Source of the DNA: an uncultured Collinsella sp.
GTDB taxonomy: Bacteria > Actinomycetota > Coriobacteriia > Coriobacteriales > Coriobacteriaceae
Length of the DNA stretch: 34,077 nucleotides
Direction of reading: 5' to 3'
NCBI GenBank assembly: GCA_934621885.1
Contig: CAKTUH010000009.1
Coordinates: 1-34,077, forward strand
Shown: positions 24,550-31,886 of the stretch, piece after piece
Position numbering within the stretch: position 1 is the first letter of the stretch
Layout: each line of letters starts with the position of its first letter
Made by a program: the position numbers and the translations under genes
Notes under the pieces: generated by a model
Told to the model about the DNA's origin: nothing
The model's input: the letters and a program-made list of their open reading frames with translations, nothing else
Database searches by the model: none

Positions 24550-24634
24550 CCATCGAAAAATGTGGGAGTGAACCACGTTTTTCCATCGAATAATGTGGGA
24601 GACAACCACGTTTTTCCATCGAATAATGTGGTGG
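24550..24634. repeat. Three tandem 33-bp repeats upstream of the ATPase gene
   Basis: CCATCGAAWAATGTGG recurs at 24550, 24583 and 24616, exactly 33 bp apart, with AACCACGTTTTT between copies. On the minus strand each copy reads CCACATTATTCGATGG then AAAAACGTGG, so each has CCAC/GTGG ends. It lies 47-131 nt before the ATPase start, a place for operators or a promoter. Confidence 0.85.
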
Positions 24635-24650
24635 TTTAGGTCGACACCTA

Positions 24651-24689
24651 GGGACGATCCTTTTCTGCCGGCAGTTTGGGACACTCCTT
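24651..24689. repeat. 39-bp direct repeat, right copy
   Basis: The partner of 23140-23178, with one mismatch (GATCC against GTTCC). The two copies stand 1.5 kb apart around the ATPase gene and its tandem-repeat leader. Confidence 0.85.
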
Positions 24690-24715
24690 GTTTTGGTGCA
24701 AATTAGCTATCCTTG

Positions 24716-24760
24716 CATCAAAAACGGCGTCCGTCGGCGATGTTGCCGGCGGGCGCCGTT
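24716..24760 (-). terminator. Terminator of galK-galT
   Basis: A 15-bp stem (24724-24738 with 24745-24759, including G-T pairs) and 6-nt loop are followed on the minus strand by TTTTTGATG. It is 51 nt past the galT stop. Confidence 0.85.
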
Positions 24761-24810
24761 GTCGTGTGGGCGGTTATGTCGTGGCCGCTGATGAGGCTCG
24801 AACCCGTATG

Positions 24811-26439
24811 CTATAGCGAGTCGATAAAGCGCTGCTGGGCGGCGCGGCCGGCTTCGTCCCATTTAAAGACGCCGGCGTTGTCGAGTACGTGGCCAAACAC
24901 CACGCCGACCTCCTCGTGCAGGATATCGATGGCGTTGTCCGCCGTAAGCTCGTCGGCGCGGCGGGCGTAGACGTCCTCGGCCCACGCGGCGTGGCTGCGG
25001 CAAAGGTCGTCGCCCTCGAGCGCGCTGGCAAGGTCGTAGCTGGCATCGGCCTTGGCCGCCAGCAGGTGCTCGCGGACAGCGCCGAGCTCGGGAACCAAGC
25101 GCGGCGGCAAAATCGCCAGGCCCATGACCTCGATCAGGCCGATGTTCTCCTTCTTAATGTGGTGATACTCGGCATGCGGGTGAAACACGCCCAGCGGATG
25201 CTCGTCGGTCGTGATGTTGCAGCGAAGCGCCAGGTAGGCCTCGTAGATTTCGCCGCCGGCATTGCCGCGGGAGTCGACGCGGCGGATGGCGGGCGTCACG
25301 GTGTTGTGCGCCACGCCATCGGCTGTGTGCGCGATGACGCCCACCGATTCATCGGTCCACTCGCGCCAGGCGAGGATAATCTTCTCGGCAGCGCCGAGCA
25401 GCTGAGCGCGGTCGTGCGAGCGCAGGCGCAGCACCGAGAGCGGCCACTGCAGCACGCTACCGCTGACCTGGTCAAAACCGGGCACGCTAAACTGCGAGAC
25501 CTCGGCGGCGTGCATCATGGGGAACTCGTGTGCGCCGCCCTGGAAGTGGTCGTGCGACAAGATCGAGCCGCCCACGATGGGCAGGTCGGCGTTGGAGCCG
25601 ATGAAGTAATGCGGGAACAGGTCCACAAAGTCGAGCAGGCAGGTCAGGCCCTTGCGGTCGACGTGCATCGGACGATGCTCGGAGCTCATGGCAATGCAGT
25701 GCTCGTTAAAGTACGCGTACGGGCTGTACTGGAAGCCCCAGCGCTCGCCGTCGAGCTGGATGGGGATAACGCGCAGATTCTGGCGGGCGGGGTGAGCTCC
25801 GCCGTCGGCTGCGGCGGAGCGTCCGGGATAGCCCTCGTTTTCGATGCAGAGCTGGCAGGCGGGATACTTCTCGTCCGTGTTCTTAGCTGCACCTGCCGCG
25901 GCGATATCGCGCGGGTCCTTCTCGGGCTTGGACAGGTTGATGGTGATCTCAAGATCGCCCCAGTTGGTGGGGGTGCTCCATTTGATGTTGCGCGCGATGG
26001 CGGCACGGCGCACGTAGCCGGCGTCGCAGCACAGGCCGTAGAACCAGTCGGTCGCGGCACGGGGCTCGTTGACGCCCATACGCCCATTGAATTCCTCGTT
26101 TACAACCGAAGGCCTCGGCATGAGCGCGCCCATGATGCGCATGGCGATGCGATCGCGGCCCGACGTCGTGTCCTCGGCAGCACCGTTGGCAACGGCAGTC
26201 TCGGCAAGCGCGGCAAGCGTGCCTTCAAGGTCAAAGTCGGGCAGGGTATCGGGGTGCAAGAGCGAGAGTTTCTCAACCTGGAGTGCCCAGGCCATGTCGA
26301 GTGCCGGCCCCGTGGCGCCGATGCACTCGAGAACGGTGTTGTATGCCCAGATGCGATCGTCCTGGCCGATCATCGATCGGTGGATGGCATATTCGATGAG
26401 GCCCTGCGCGGCCTCGCGCACATCAGTCATTACAGCCAT
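24811..26439 (-). CDS. galT: UDP-glucose--hexose-1-phosphate uridylyltransferase (Firmicutes-type GalT)
   Basis: Exchanges UDP-glucose and galactose-1-phosphate for UDP-galactose and glucose-1-phosphate in the Leloir pathway. About 542 residues places it in the long GalT class (galT family 2) rather than the short E. coli type. Typical segments: IEYAIHRSMIGQDDRIWAYN, GVNEPRAATDWFYGLCCDAGYVRR, the active-site block GGSILSHDHFQGGAHEFPM, and NAGGEIYEAYLALRCNIT with ENIGLIEVMGLAILPPRL. The ATG at 26439 overlaps the end of galK; a second ATG at 26430 overlaps the galK stop as TAATG. Either way translation is coupled to galK. The galE gene needed for the cycle is not in this window. Confidence 0.95.
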   Translation of the reverse strand: MAVMTDVREAAQGLIEYAIHRSMIGQDDRIWAYNTVLECIGATGPALDMAWALQVEKLSLLHPDTLPDFDLEGTLAALAETAVANGAAEDTTSGRDRIAMRIMGALMPRPSVVNEEFNGRMGVNEPRAATDWFYGLCCDAGYVRRAAIARNIKWSTPTNWGDLEITINLSKPEKDPRDIAAAGAAKNTDEKYPACQLCIENEGYPGRSAAADGGAHPARQNLRVIPIQLDGERWGFQYSPYAYFNEHCIAMSSEHRPMHVDRKGLTCLLDFVDLFPHYFIGSNADLPIVGGSILSHDHFQGGAHEFPMMHAAEVSQFSVPGFDQVSGSVLQWPLSVLRLRSHDRAQLLGAAEKIILAWREWTDESVGVIAHTADGVAHNTVTPAIRRVDSRGNAGGEIYEAYLALRCNITTDEHPLGVFHPHAEYHHIKKENIGLIEVMGLAILPPRLVPELGAVREHLLAAKADASYDLASALEGDDLCRSHAAWAEDVYARRADELTADNAIDILHEEVGVVFGHVLDNAGVFKWDEAGRAAQQRFIDSL

Positions 26440-27635
26440 GCCGCGTAAGCCCCCTTGTCAGAAATCGCGTAGTGGCGGGCAGAGCCCTCGCCAAGCCAGC
26501 CGTTCATCTTGGCAATGAAGGTGTCGACCAGCTCGAGCGGCACGAAGGCCTGGATGGTACCGCCAAAGCCGCCGCCGTGGATACGAACGGCGCCACGGCC
26601 GTCGAGCACATGCTCGGCAAGAGCAAGCGCGTACATGGAAGGCTGCTCGGCACCCAGTTTGGCAACAACATTCTGCAGGTACATGGCGGAGCTGGCGCCG
26701 GACTCACGCGTCAGGACCAGGAACTGGTCAATGTCGCCGGCGTTCAGGGCCGCCCAGCGCTTATCGACCAGGCCGTTCTCGTACCAGTAATGAACGGCGC
26801 GCAGGCAGGCGCGGTCGCCCAGCTTGGCGCGCAGCTCGGGGAGCTTGGCGTCAAAGTCCGCCACGTTTACCTCGCACAGGCGTGCCTTGCCAAACTCGGC
26901 AGCGACGTCTTGCATCTCGCGCGGAACGGCAGCGTAGTCGTCGGTGGCTGCCACGTGGTCGGCGCCGACCTTAACGAGCACGAGCGCATAGCCATGATCC
27001 TCAAAGTTGAGCTCGAGCTTCTGGGCCTTCGGCTGAGCCTGGTCCTCAAAGTCCATGTAGGCGAGGCCTCCCAGGCACACGGCGGCCTGGTCCATCAGAC
27101 CGCAGGGCTTGCCGTAATAGTTGTTCTCGGTGCGCTGGCTCATCTGCGCAAGCGCGACGGGCTCAATGGTGGGCGCGCCCCAGAGTGTTTCCATGGCGCG
27201 GCCGTACGCGGCCTCGACGGCAGCGGAGCTGGAAAGGCCGCCACCCGAGGGAACGGAGCAGGTGAAGGCGAAGTCGAAGCCCTGGGGCTCAACGCCCAGA
27301 GCAGCGATTTCGTGGGCCATGCCGCGGACGAGGCTCGCGGACGTGCCCTTCTCGGACTCCTGAACGTCTAGAGTGTCGAGCGCAATCTCAAACGTAGGAT
27401 AGCCCTCGTCGGCAACGCGGACCTTGTTGGAGTCGGTTGCCACGGCAATGCCGTCAACGGCGACATCGAGCGAGCCGGCGATGACGTGGCCGCCTTCGTG
27501 GTCGGTGTGGTTGCCGCTGATCTCGGAACGGCCGGGCGCGTGCACATAGAGCACCTGGCGATCGCCAATGGGGCCGAACTCCTCCTCAAACAGCTTGGTG
27601 AGCGTGGCGAGTGTCTTTTCGTCGGGGGCGGTCAT
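26430..27635 (-). CDS. galK: Galactokinase
   Basis: A 401-residue GHMP kinase that makes galactose-1-phosphate from alpha-D-galactose and ATP. The galactokinase signature appears as GRSEISGNHTDHEGG (35-49), with Asn-His in place of the more usual Glu-His; the ATP loop is PSGGGLSSSAA (129-139), and Asp182 (CGLMDQAAVCLGG) is the catalytic base. The C-terminal GHMP motif is RIHGGGFGGTIQAFVP. The ATG at 27635 has AAAGGA 7 nt upstream; the in-frame start at 27722 lies within the operator region and is unlikely. First gene of galK-galT, divergent from a LacI-family repressor. Confidence 0.95.
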   Translation of the reverse strand: MTAPDEKTLATLTKLFEEEFGPIGDRQVLYVHAPGRSEISGNHTDHEGGHVIAGSLDVAVDGIAVATDSNKVRVADEGYPTFEIALDTLDVQESEKGTSASLVRGMAHEIAALGVEPQGFDFAFTCSVPSGGGLSSSAAVEAAYGRAMETLWGAPTIEPVALAQMSQRTENNYYGKPCGLMDQAAVCLGGLAYMDFEDQAQPKAQKLELNFEDHGYALVLVKVGADHVAATDDYAAVPREMQDVAAEFGKARLCEVNVADFDAKLPELRAKLGDRACLRAVHYWYENGLVDKRWAALNAGDIDQFLVLTRESGASSAMYLQNVVAKLGAEQPSMYALALAEHVLDGRGAVRIHGGGFGGTIQAFVPLELVDTFIAKMNGWLGEGSARHYAISDKGAYAAWL

Positions 27636-27675
27636 GGGAGTCCTTTCCTTGGCGCGCACGGGTGAGTTTTGCGTC

Positions 27676-27882
27676 GTTATGAGTACGTTAACAACTTGAA
27701 GCGGCATGAACCAAGCGTTCACGATGCCGCACGTTACGGGTTATGTTAACGTACTCATAACACATCGCTTGTCACTTTTTGAGAATCTGGTAATCGGTAG
27801 AAATACAGCCGTGAACGGTACTGCCGTATGGACTTATAAAGCAGAAGAGATGCAGATAGAAAAAGTAGAGTACGTTAACATG
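27676..27882. promoter_or_regulatory. Three GalR-type operators between galK and its repressor gene
   Basis: The motif GAGTACGTTAACA occurs at 27681-27693 (+), inverted inside 27740-27761 (whose complement reads TTATGAGTACGTTAACAT) and at 27869-27881 (+). The first two share flanking GTTAT and face each other 64 bp apart across the galK promoter region, suiting looping. No gene is seen in 27636-27973. Confidence 0.82.
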
Positions 27883-27973
27883 CGTCCGACGATAGCGGGC
27901 CTCGGCGCGGGGTGTATTTCTGCCCGGGCCGGCATGCACGCTATTCAGATCTCGCAAGGGTGAAGGTGATCCT

Positions 27974-29005
27974 GTGGCAAGGCGCCCGTCCAACGATACA
28001 GGTACGCGTCCGGTCTCCATGGCCGACGTCGCCCGCGCTGCTGGCGTTTCGCAGCAGACGGTTTCGCGCGTCGCCAACGGCTTGCCCAACGTTAACGAGC
28101 AGACACGTCAGCGCGTGCAGGCCACTATGCAAGAACTCGGCTTCCGTCCGAGTTATGCCGGTCGCTCGCTGCGCGACGGCCGTTACCATTCGGTCGGTCT
28201 GTGTGTCAACGATGTCACCAAGTTTGGCAACCTCTCAATGATCGACGGCATCGCCAGCGCTGCTCGCGAGCATAATTGCGCCATCACGCTGGTCGAGATG
28301 TCCAAGACCGAGGAGTTTTCGCTTGCCGAGGCCACGCGTCGTATGGCCGCGCTGCCCGTGGACGGTATCATCATCGGCATGAGTCGCATGGCGCCCGATT
28401 TTGAGACGTTTGATCCACTGCCGGGCATTGGCACGGTCGTCGTTACCATGTACGCGCATCCGCGCGTGACCACAGTTGACTCTGATCATTACGGCTGCTC
28501 GCTATTGCTTATGGATCACCTGTTTGAGCTGGGACACGATCAGATTCGCTATATTGGCGGCCCGTCGTTCTCGGTCGACGAGCAGTTTCGTCGCGCCGGT
28601 TGGCAGGATGCACTCGAGCGTAAGCACATTAAGCCGCAGGCGCCGCTCGAGGGCGATTGGTCTGCCAACAGCGGTTACGAGGCCGGCAGGTACCTGGCCG
28701 AGCACGACCGCACCATGACGGCGATTTACGCGGCAAACGACCAGATGGCAAACGGCGCGATTGCCGCGCTGCGTGATAGCGGTCTGCGCGTGCCCGAGGA
28801 CGTAAGCGTGGTGGGCGTCGATGATTCGCTCGATGATTTTGTAGCACACAACGAGCTCACGACCGTGCGATTCGATCTGCATCAGCGCGGACGCGAGGTG
28901 TTCGAGCATGCGGTTCCCGAGGCGGGTACGGCGGGCAAAACCGTTGCCATTCGTATTCCCGGCCAGCTCATCATTCGACATAGCACGGCGATACCGCGCT
29001 CATAG
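27974..29005 (+). CDS. LacI-family repressor of galKT (GalR-like)
   Basis: A 343-residue LacI-type regulator. The HTH is VSMADVARAAGVSQQTVSRVANGLPNV (starting near residue 15), then the hinge YAGRSLRDG. The sensor domain has LPVDGIIIGMSRM, VVVTMYAHPRVTTVDSDHYG, GHDQIRYIGGPSFSVDEQFRRAGW, IYAANDQMANGAI and DVSVVGVDDSL. The GTG at 27974 follows GAAGGTGA. It is divergent from galK-galT with three matching operators between, which makes control of the Leloir genes the plain reading. The likely inducer is galactose, by analogy with GalR. Confidence 0.9.
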   Translation: MARRPSNDTGTRPVSMADVARAAGVSQQTVSRVANGLPNVNEQTRQRVQATMQELGFRPSYAGRSLRDGRYHSVGLCVNDVTKFGNLSMIDGIASAAREHNCAITLVEMSKTEEFSLAEATRRMAALPVDGIIIGMSRMAPDFETFDPLPGIGTVVVTMYAHPRVTTVDSDHYGCSLLLMDHLFELGHDQIRYIGGPSFSVDEQFRRAGWQDALERKHIKPQAPLEGDWSANSGYEAGRYLAEHDRTMTAIYAANDQMANGAIAALRDSGLRVPEDVSVVGVDDSLDDFVAHNELTTVRFDLHQRGREVFEHAVPEAGTAGKTVAIRIPGQLIIRHSTAIPRS

Positions 29006-29134
29006 TTTGTGCTGGTAAACGGCGATTTATCGCATTTCAATAACAATCGGTAAGGATGCCGGCAGATAGCTGTTGGGATGCAGCCGAGTGCTATGATAGA
29101 CGGGCTCTTTTGTCTATCTAGGAGGCTTTGCCTG

Positions 29135-30295
29135 ATGGAGATCACCAAGGATATCCGCTACATTGGCGTCGACGATCACGACATTGACCTGTTCGAGGGC
29201 CAGTACGATGTGTCCGAGAACGGTATGGCATACAACAGCTACGTTATCTTGGGCGAGAAGATTGCTGTCGCCGATTCGGTTGACGCTGGCTTTGTCGACG
29301 AGTGGCTCGGTAACCTCGAGGCCGTGCTCGATGGCCGTACGCCCGACTACCTGGTCGTCCATCACATGGAGCCCGATCACTCCGCTGGCATCGCCGCCTT
29401 TATGGAGCGCTATCCCCAGGCGCAGATTGTGGCAAGCATGGGCGCCTTCCGCATGATGGTCAACTACTTTGGCACCGATTATCCGGAGCGCAAGATGGTC
29501 GTCAAAGAGGGCGACGTGCTCGACCTGGGTGGCCACAGCCTAACGTTTGTCGGCGCCCCCAACGTGCACTGGCCCGAGGTGCTCTTCTCCTATGAGGCCA
29601 CCGACAAGGTGCTCTTTAGTGCCGACGGCTTTGGCAAGTTCGGTGCCAACGATATCGAGGACCCGGAAGGCTGGGCTTGCGAGGCGCGTCGTTACTACTT
29701 TGGTATCGTGGGCAAGTTCGGCAAGTTCGTGCAGGCCGTGCTTAAGAAGGCCGCCGATCTGGACATTCAGATTATCTGCCCGCTCCACGGCCCCGTGCTG
29801 ACCGAGAACCTGGGCTACTACCTCGACACCTACAACACCTGGTCGAGCTATCAGCCCGAGGACGAGGGCATCACCATTGCCTACGCGAGCGTCTATGGCC
29901 ACCTGAAGGCTGCCGTCGAGGAGCTCGCATCTGCGCTCGAGGCTCGCGGCCAGAAGGTCTCCGTCTTTGACCTGGCTCGCGACGACATGGCCGAGGCCGT
30001 TGAGGACGCGTTCCGCTATGACCGTCTGGTGCTCGCTTCCATCACCTATCAGGGCGAGATCTTCCCGTTCATGAGCACCTTTATCCATACGCTTGCCGAG
30101 CACGCCTATCAGAACCGTACGGTGGCGCTCGTCGAGGGCGGCTCCTGGGCGCCCGCAGCTGCCAAGGTTATGACTAAGGAGCTCGAGGGTATGAAGGACA
30201 TCACCCTGACGCAGAACAAAGTGACCGTCCTGGGTTCGCTCAACGACGCATCGCGCGCCCAGATCGAGGCCCTCGCTGACGAGCTCTCCAAGTAA
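29135..30295 (+). CDS. FprA-type flavodiiron protein
   Basis: A 386-residue cytoplasmic enzyme reducing O2 to water (or NO to N2O) to protect anaerobes. The N-terminal metallo-beta-lactamase-like domain holds the full diiron ligand set: His77, Glu79, Asp81 and His82 (HHMEPDHS), His145 (NVHWPEVLF), Asp164 (FSADGFGKFG) and His218 (PLHGPVL). The C-terminal flavodoxin domain (about 247-386) starts ITIAYASVYGHLKAA, the FMN loop. The ATG at 29135 has AGGAGG upstream; the in-frame start at 29078 has none. It has no rubredoxin domain, so an external electron donor is needed. It stands as its own unit with a strong terminator. Confidence 0.94.
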   Translation: MEITKDIRYIGVDDHDIDLFEGQYDVSENGMAYNSYVILGEKIAVADSVDAGFVDEWLGNLEAVLDGRTPDYLVVHHMEPDHSAGIAAFMERYPQAQIVASMGAFRMMVNYFGTDYPERKMVVKEGDVLDLGGHSLTFVGAPNVHWPEVLFSYEATDKVLFSADGFGKFGANDIEDPEGWACEARRYYFGIVGKFGKFVQAVLKKAADLDIQIICPLHGPVLTENLGYYLDTYNTWSSYQPEDEGITIAYASVYGHLKAAVEELASALEARGQKVSVFDLARDDMAEAVEDAFRYDRLVLASITYQGEIFPFMSTFIHTLAEHAYQNRTVALVEGGSWAPAAAKVMTKELEGMKDITLTQNKVTVLGSLNDASRAQIEALADELSK

Positions 30296-30316
30296 CGACG
30301 CTCCACTTCCACCGTC

Positions 30317-30363
30317 AAAACCACCACAAAGGGGATAGTCCCCTTTGTGGTGGTTTTTGTTTT
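30317..30363 (+). terminator. Terminator of the flavodiiron protein gene (repeated element)
   Basis: A perfect 19-bp stem (30317-30335 with 30339-30357) and 3-nt loop are followed by a T-run (TTTTTGTTTTG). Its arm AACCACCACAAAGG recurs in the terminator at 31841. Confidence 0.93.
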
Positions 30364-30401
30364 GTTCGAAGAGGACGGTCAGCGCCGCTGTTGGCCATTT
30401 G

Positions 30402-30472
30402 CTCAAAGAACTCAAGGATGCTCAAGAAACTCAAAGAAGCTCAAAAAACTTAACGGCGCTCAAATCACTCAA
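30402..30472 (+). repeat. Phased array of eight CTCAA boxes
   Basis: CTCAA starts at 30402, 30411, 30421, 30430, 30440, 30459 and 30468, with CTTAA at 30449. The intervals alternate 9 and 10 bp without a break. It ends 46 bp before the start codon of the next ATPase gene and would cover the upstream and -35 region of a promoter using CATAAT (30484-30489) as -10. It is probably an operator array. Confidence 0.8.
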
Positions 30473-30517
30473 AGATAATAGGGCATAATTGAATTACGCA
30501 AGTCCAAGGGAGGCTTT

Positions 30518-31633
30518 ATGGCGGCAGCAACAGCGTACAGGCAGGCAAATCCGTTCACGCCGATGTTCGGACGTGTACCGGCATACATGGCCGGCCGTGA
30601 GCAAATCATTGACGATATGGTGCTGGCGTTTGAAAGCGCCGATTCCGACCCCAACCTATGCTCGATTTTCTACGGCGCGCGCGGGACAGGCAAAACGGCA
30701 CTTTTGGCATATCTGTCATACCGCGCACAGCAAGAGGGCTGGATTACGGCGAATGTGACGGCTTCGGACGGGATGCTCGAGGACATTCTGCAGCGCCTCA
30801 ACGAATCGGCCGCCCATCTGATTGAAAAGCCTGCTTCTAGGCGTGTGAACAGTGTTGGGATTGCCTCTATAGGAAGTATGAGCTGGGAAAACGTCGATAT
30901 TGAGTTTGAGGGTGCCAACTGGCGTACTAAGATGAACGCTCTGTTTGCTCAGCTTGAAGAGACTGGCACCGGGGTACTTATCGCCGTTGACGAAGTGGAT
31001 GCGTCGTTTGATCAAATGACGGAGCTCGTAACCACTTACCAGCATTTTGTGAGTGAGAACAAAAAGGTGGCTTTGCTTATGGCGGGGCTGCCGTTTCGCG
31101 TACTGGCGCTGCTGACGGGAAAGTCAACTTCGTTTCTTCGTCGCGCGGCCCAGCATTCGCTGGGGGCTATTTCACCGACCGAGGTTAAAGAGGCGTTCCG
31201 GCTGACGATTGAAGACGGCGGCAAAACGATTTCTGACGAGGCGGTCGGCCGTGCTGCCGAGGCGATCGATGGTTTTCCATTTATGTTCCAGTTGGTGGGA
31301 TATCGGGCGTGGAACGCTTCGCGCCAGGCGTCTGAGGTTTCCCTTGAAGATGTCGAACGTGGCGCGAAACTTGCACAAGAGGAGCTCGAATCGCGCGTTT
31401 TTGCCTCGACTGCGGCAGAGCTATCACAGGGGGATTTGGATTTTCTTCGTGCAATGAATCCGGAGGGGACGACGACCAGGCAAGAATTGGCTGCGCGGCT
31501 TAAGAAAAGCTCCGGTTCGATTTCGACGTATAAGAAACGTCTGATTGAGGCAGGGGTGATTGAAGAGCCCTTGCAAGGGCGTTTCGAGTTTGCGCTGCCG
31601 GGCTTCGGCCGATATGCAGCGTCTCTTTGTTAG
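30518..31633 (+). CDS. AAA+ ATPase with C-terminal winged helix (Orc1/Cdc6-like or STAND-like)
   Basis: A 371-residue P-loop ATPase of the AAA_16/AAA_22 type. It opens NPFTPMFGRVPAYMAGREQII, a start seen in Orc1/Cdc6-like ATPases. Walker A is GARGTGKT (53-60), Walker B VLIAVDEVD (153-161), a sensor-1 region VALLMAGLP, and the segment DGFPFMFQLVGYRAW lies in the lid. The last 70 residues form a likely winged helix (TRQELAARLKKSSGSISTYKKRLIEAGVI) ending in a beta-hairpin wing. It may be a DNA-binding regulator or defence/stress ATPase; function unknown. AAGGGAGG precedes the ATG. The CTCAA array lies just upstream. AT content is higher than in the neighbouring sugar genes, a possible sign of transfer. 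Confidence 0.85.
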   Translation: MAAATAYRQANPFTPMFGRVPAYMAGREQIIDDMVLAFESADSDPNLCSIFYGARGTGKTALLAYLSYRAQQEGWITANVTASDGMLEDILQRLNESAAHLIEKPASRRVNSVGIASIGSMSWENVDIEFEGANWRTKMNALFAQLEETGTGVLIAVDEVDASFDQMTELVTTYQHFVSENKKVALLMAGLPFRVLALLTGKSTSFLRRAAQHSLGAISPTEVKEAFRLTIEDGGKTISDEAVGRAAEAIDGFPFMFQLVGYRAWNASRQASEVSLEDVERGAKLAQEELESRVFASTAAELSQGDLDFLRAMNPEGTTTRQELAARLKKSSGSISTYKKRLIEAGVIEEPLQGRFEFALPGFGRYAASLC

Positions 31634-31672
31634 AGGGTCGCTTCTGAGAAGAACCGTTTCGTGTCCTTCATG

Positions 31673-31809
31673 GTCTCAATCTGTAACATCTGGGTGGCTA
31701 AATCGACTCTATCTGTTACAGATTTAGATTAGGGACGGGGGTCGAGCGGGATTATCTCGATCTGTAACAATTAGCCGGTTTTCAAGGGCCTAGTTGTTAC
31801 AGATTGAGA
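31673..31809. repeat. Two copies of the TCTGTAACA stem-loop repeat
   Basis: Units at 31673-31728 and 31754-31809 keep the outer arms (TCTCRATCTGTAACA and its complement), but their loops have diverged from the copies at 7804 and 12685. They follow the ATPase stop and precede a bidirectional hairpin. Confidence 0.8.
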
Positions 31810-31840
31810 CAAACTGGCGGAGCGAACCGCCGTGCCGCTC

Positions 31841-31886
31841 AAACCACCACAAAGGTGCCTGTCCCCTTTGTGGTGGTTTTTGTTTT
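31841..31886 (+). terminator. Terminator between convergent ATPase and DeoR genes
   Basis: A 15-bp stem (31841-31855 with 31865-31879) is followed on the plus strand by TTTTTGTTTT. It is nearly the same sequence as the terminator at 30317. It directly abuts the stop of the minus-strand DeoR gene, so it probably works in both directions. Confidence 0.85.

Noticed and set aside
24460..24684. Short minus-strand frame with a repeated HIIRWKNVV peptide
   Set aside because: It is only the translation of the 33-bp DNA tandem repeat and overlaps the ATPase start; no ribosome site.
24780..24812. GGCTCGAACCC near the galT end, resembling a tRNA T-loop
   Set aside because: The flanking bases do not pair as a T-stem and no other tRNA arm can be found.
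24889..27371. Long plus-strand frames opposite galT and galK
   Set aside because: Mirror frames of well-identified enzymes; no domain or ribosome site.
27772..28089. Minus-strand frame across the gal operators and the LacI start
   Set aside because: It is antisense to the HTH region of the repressor and lacks coding features.
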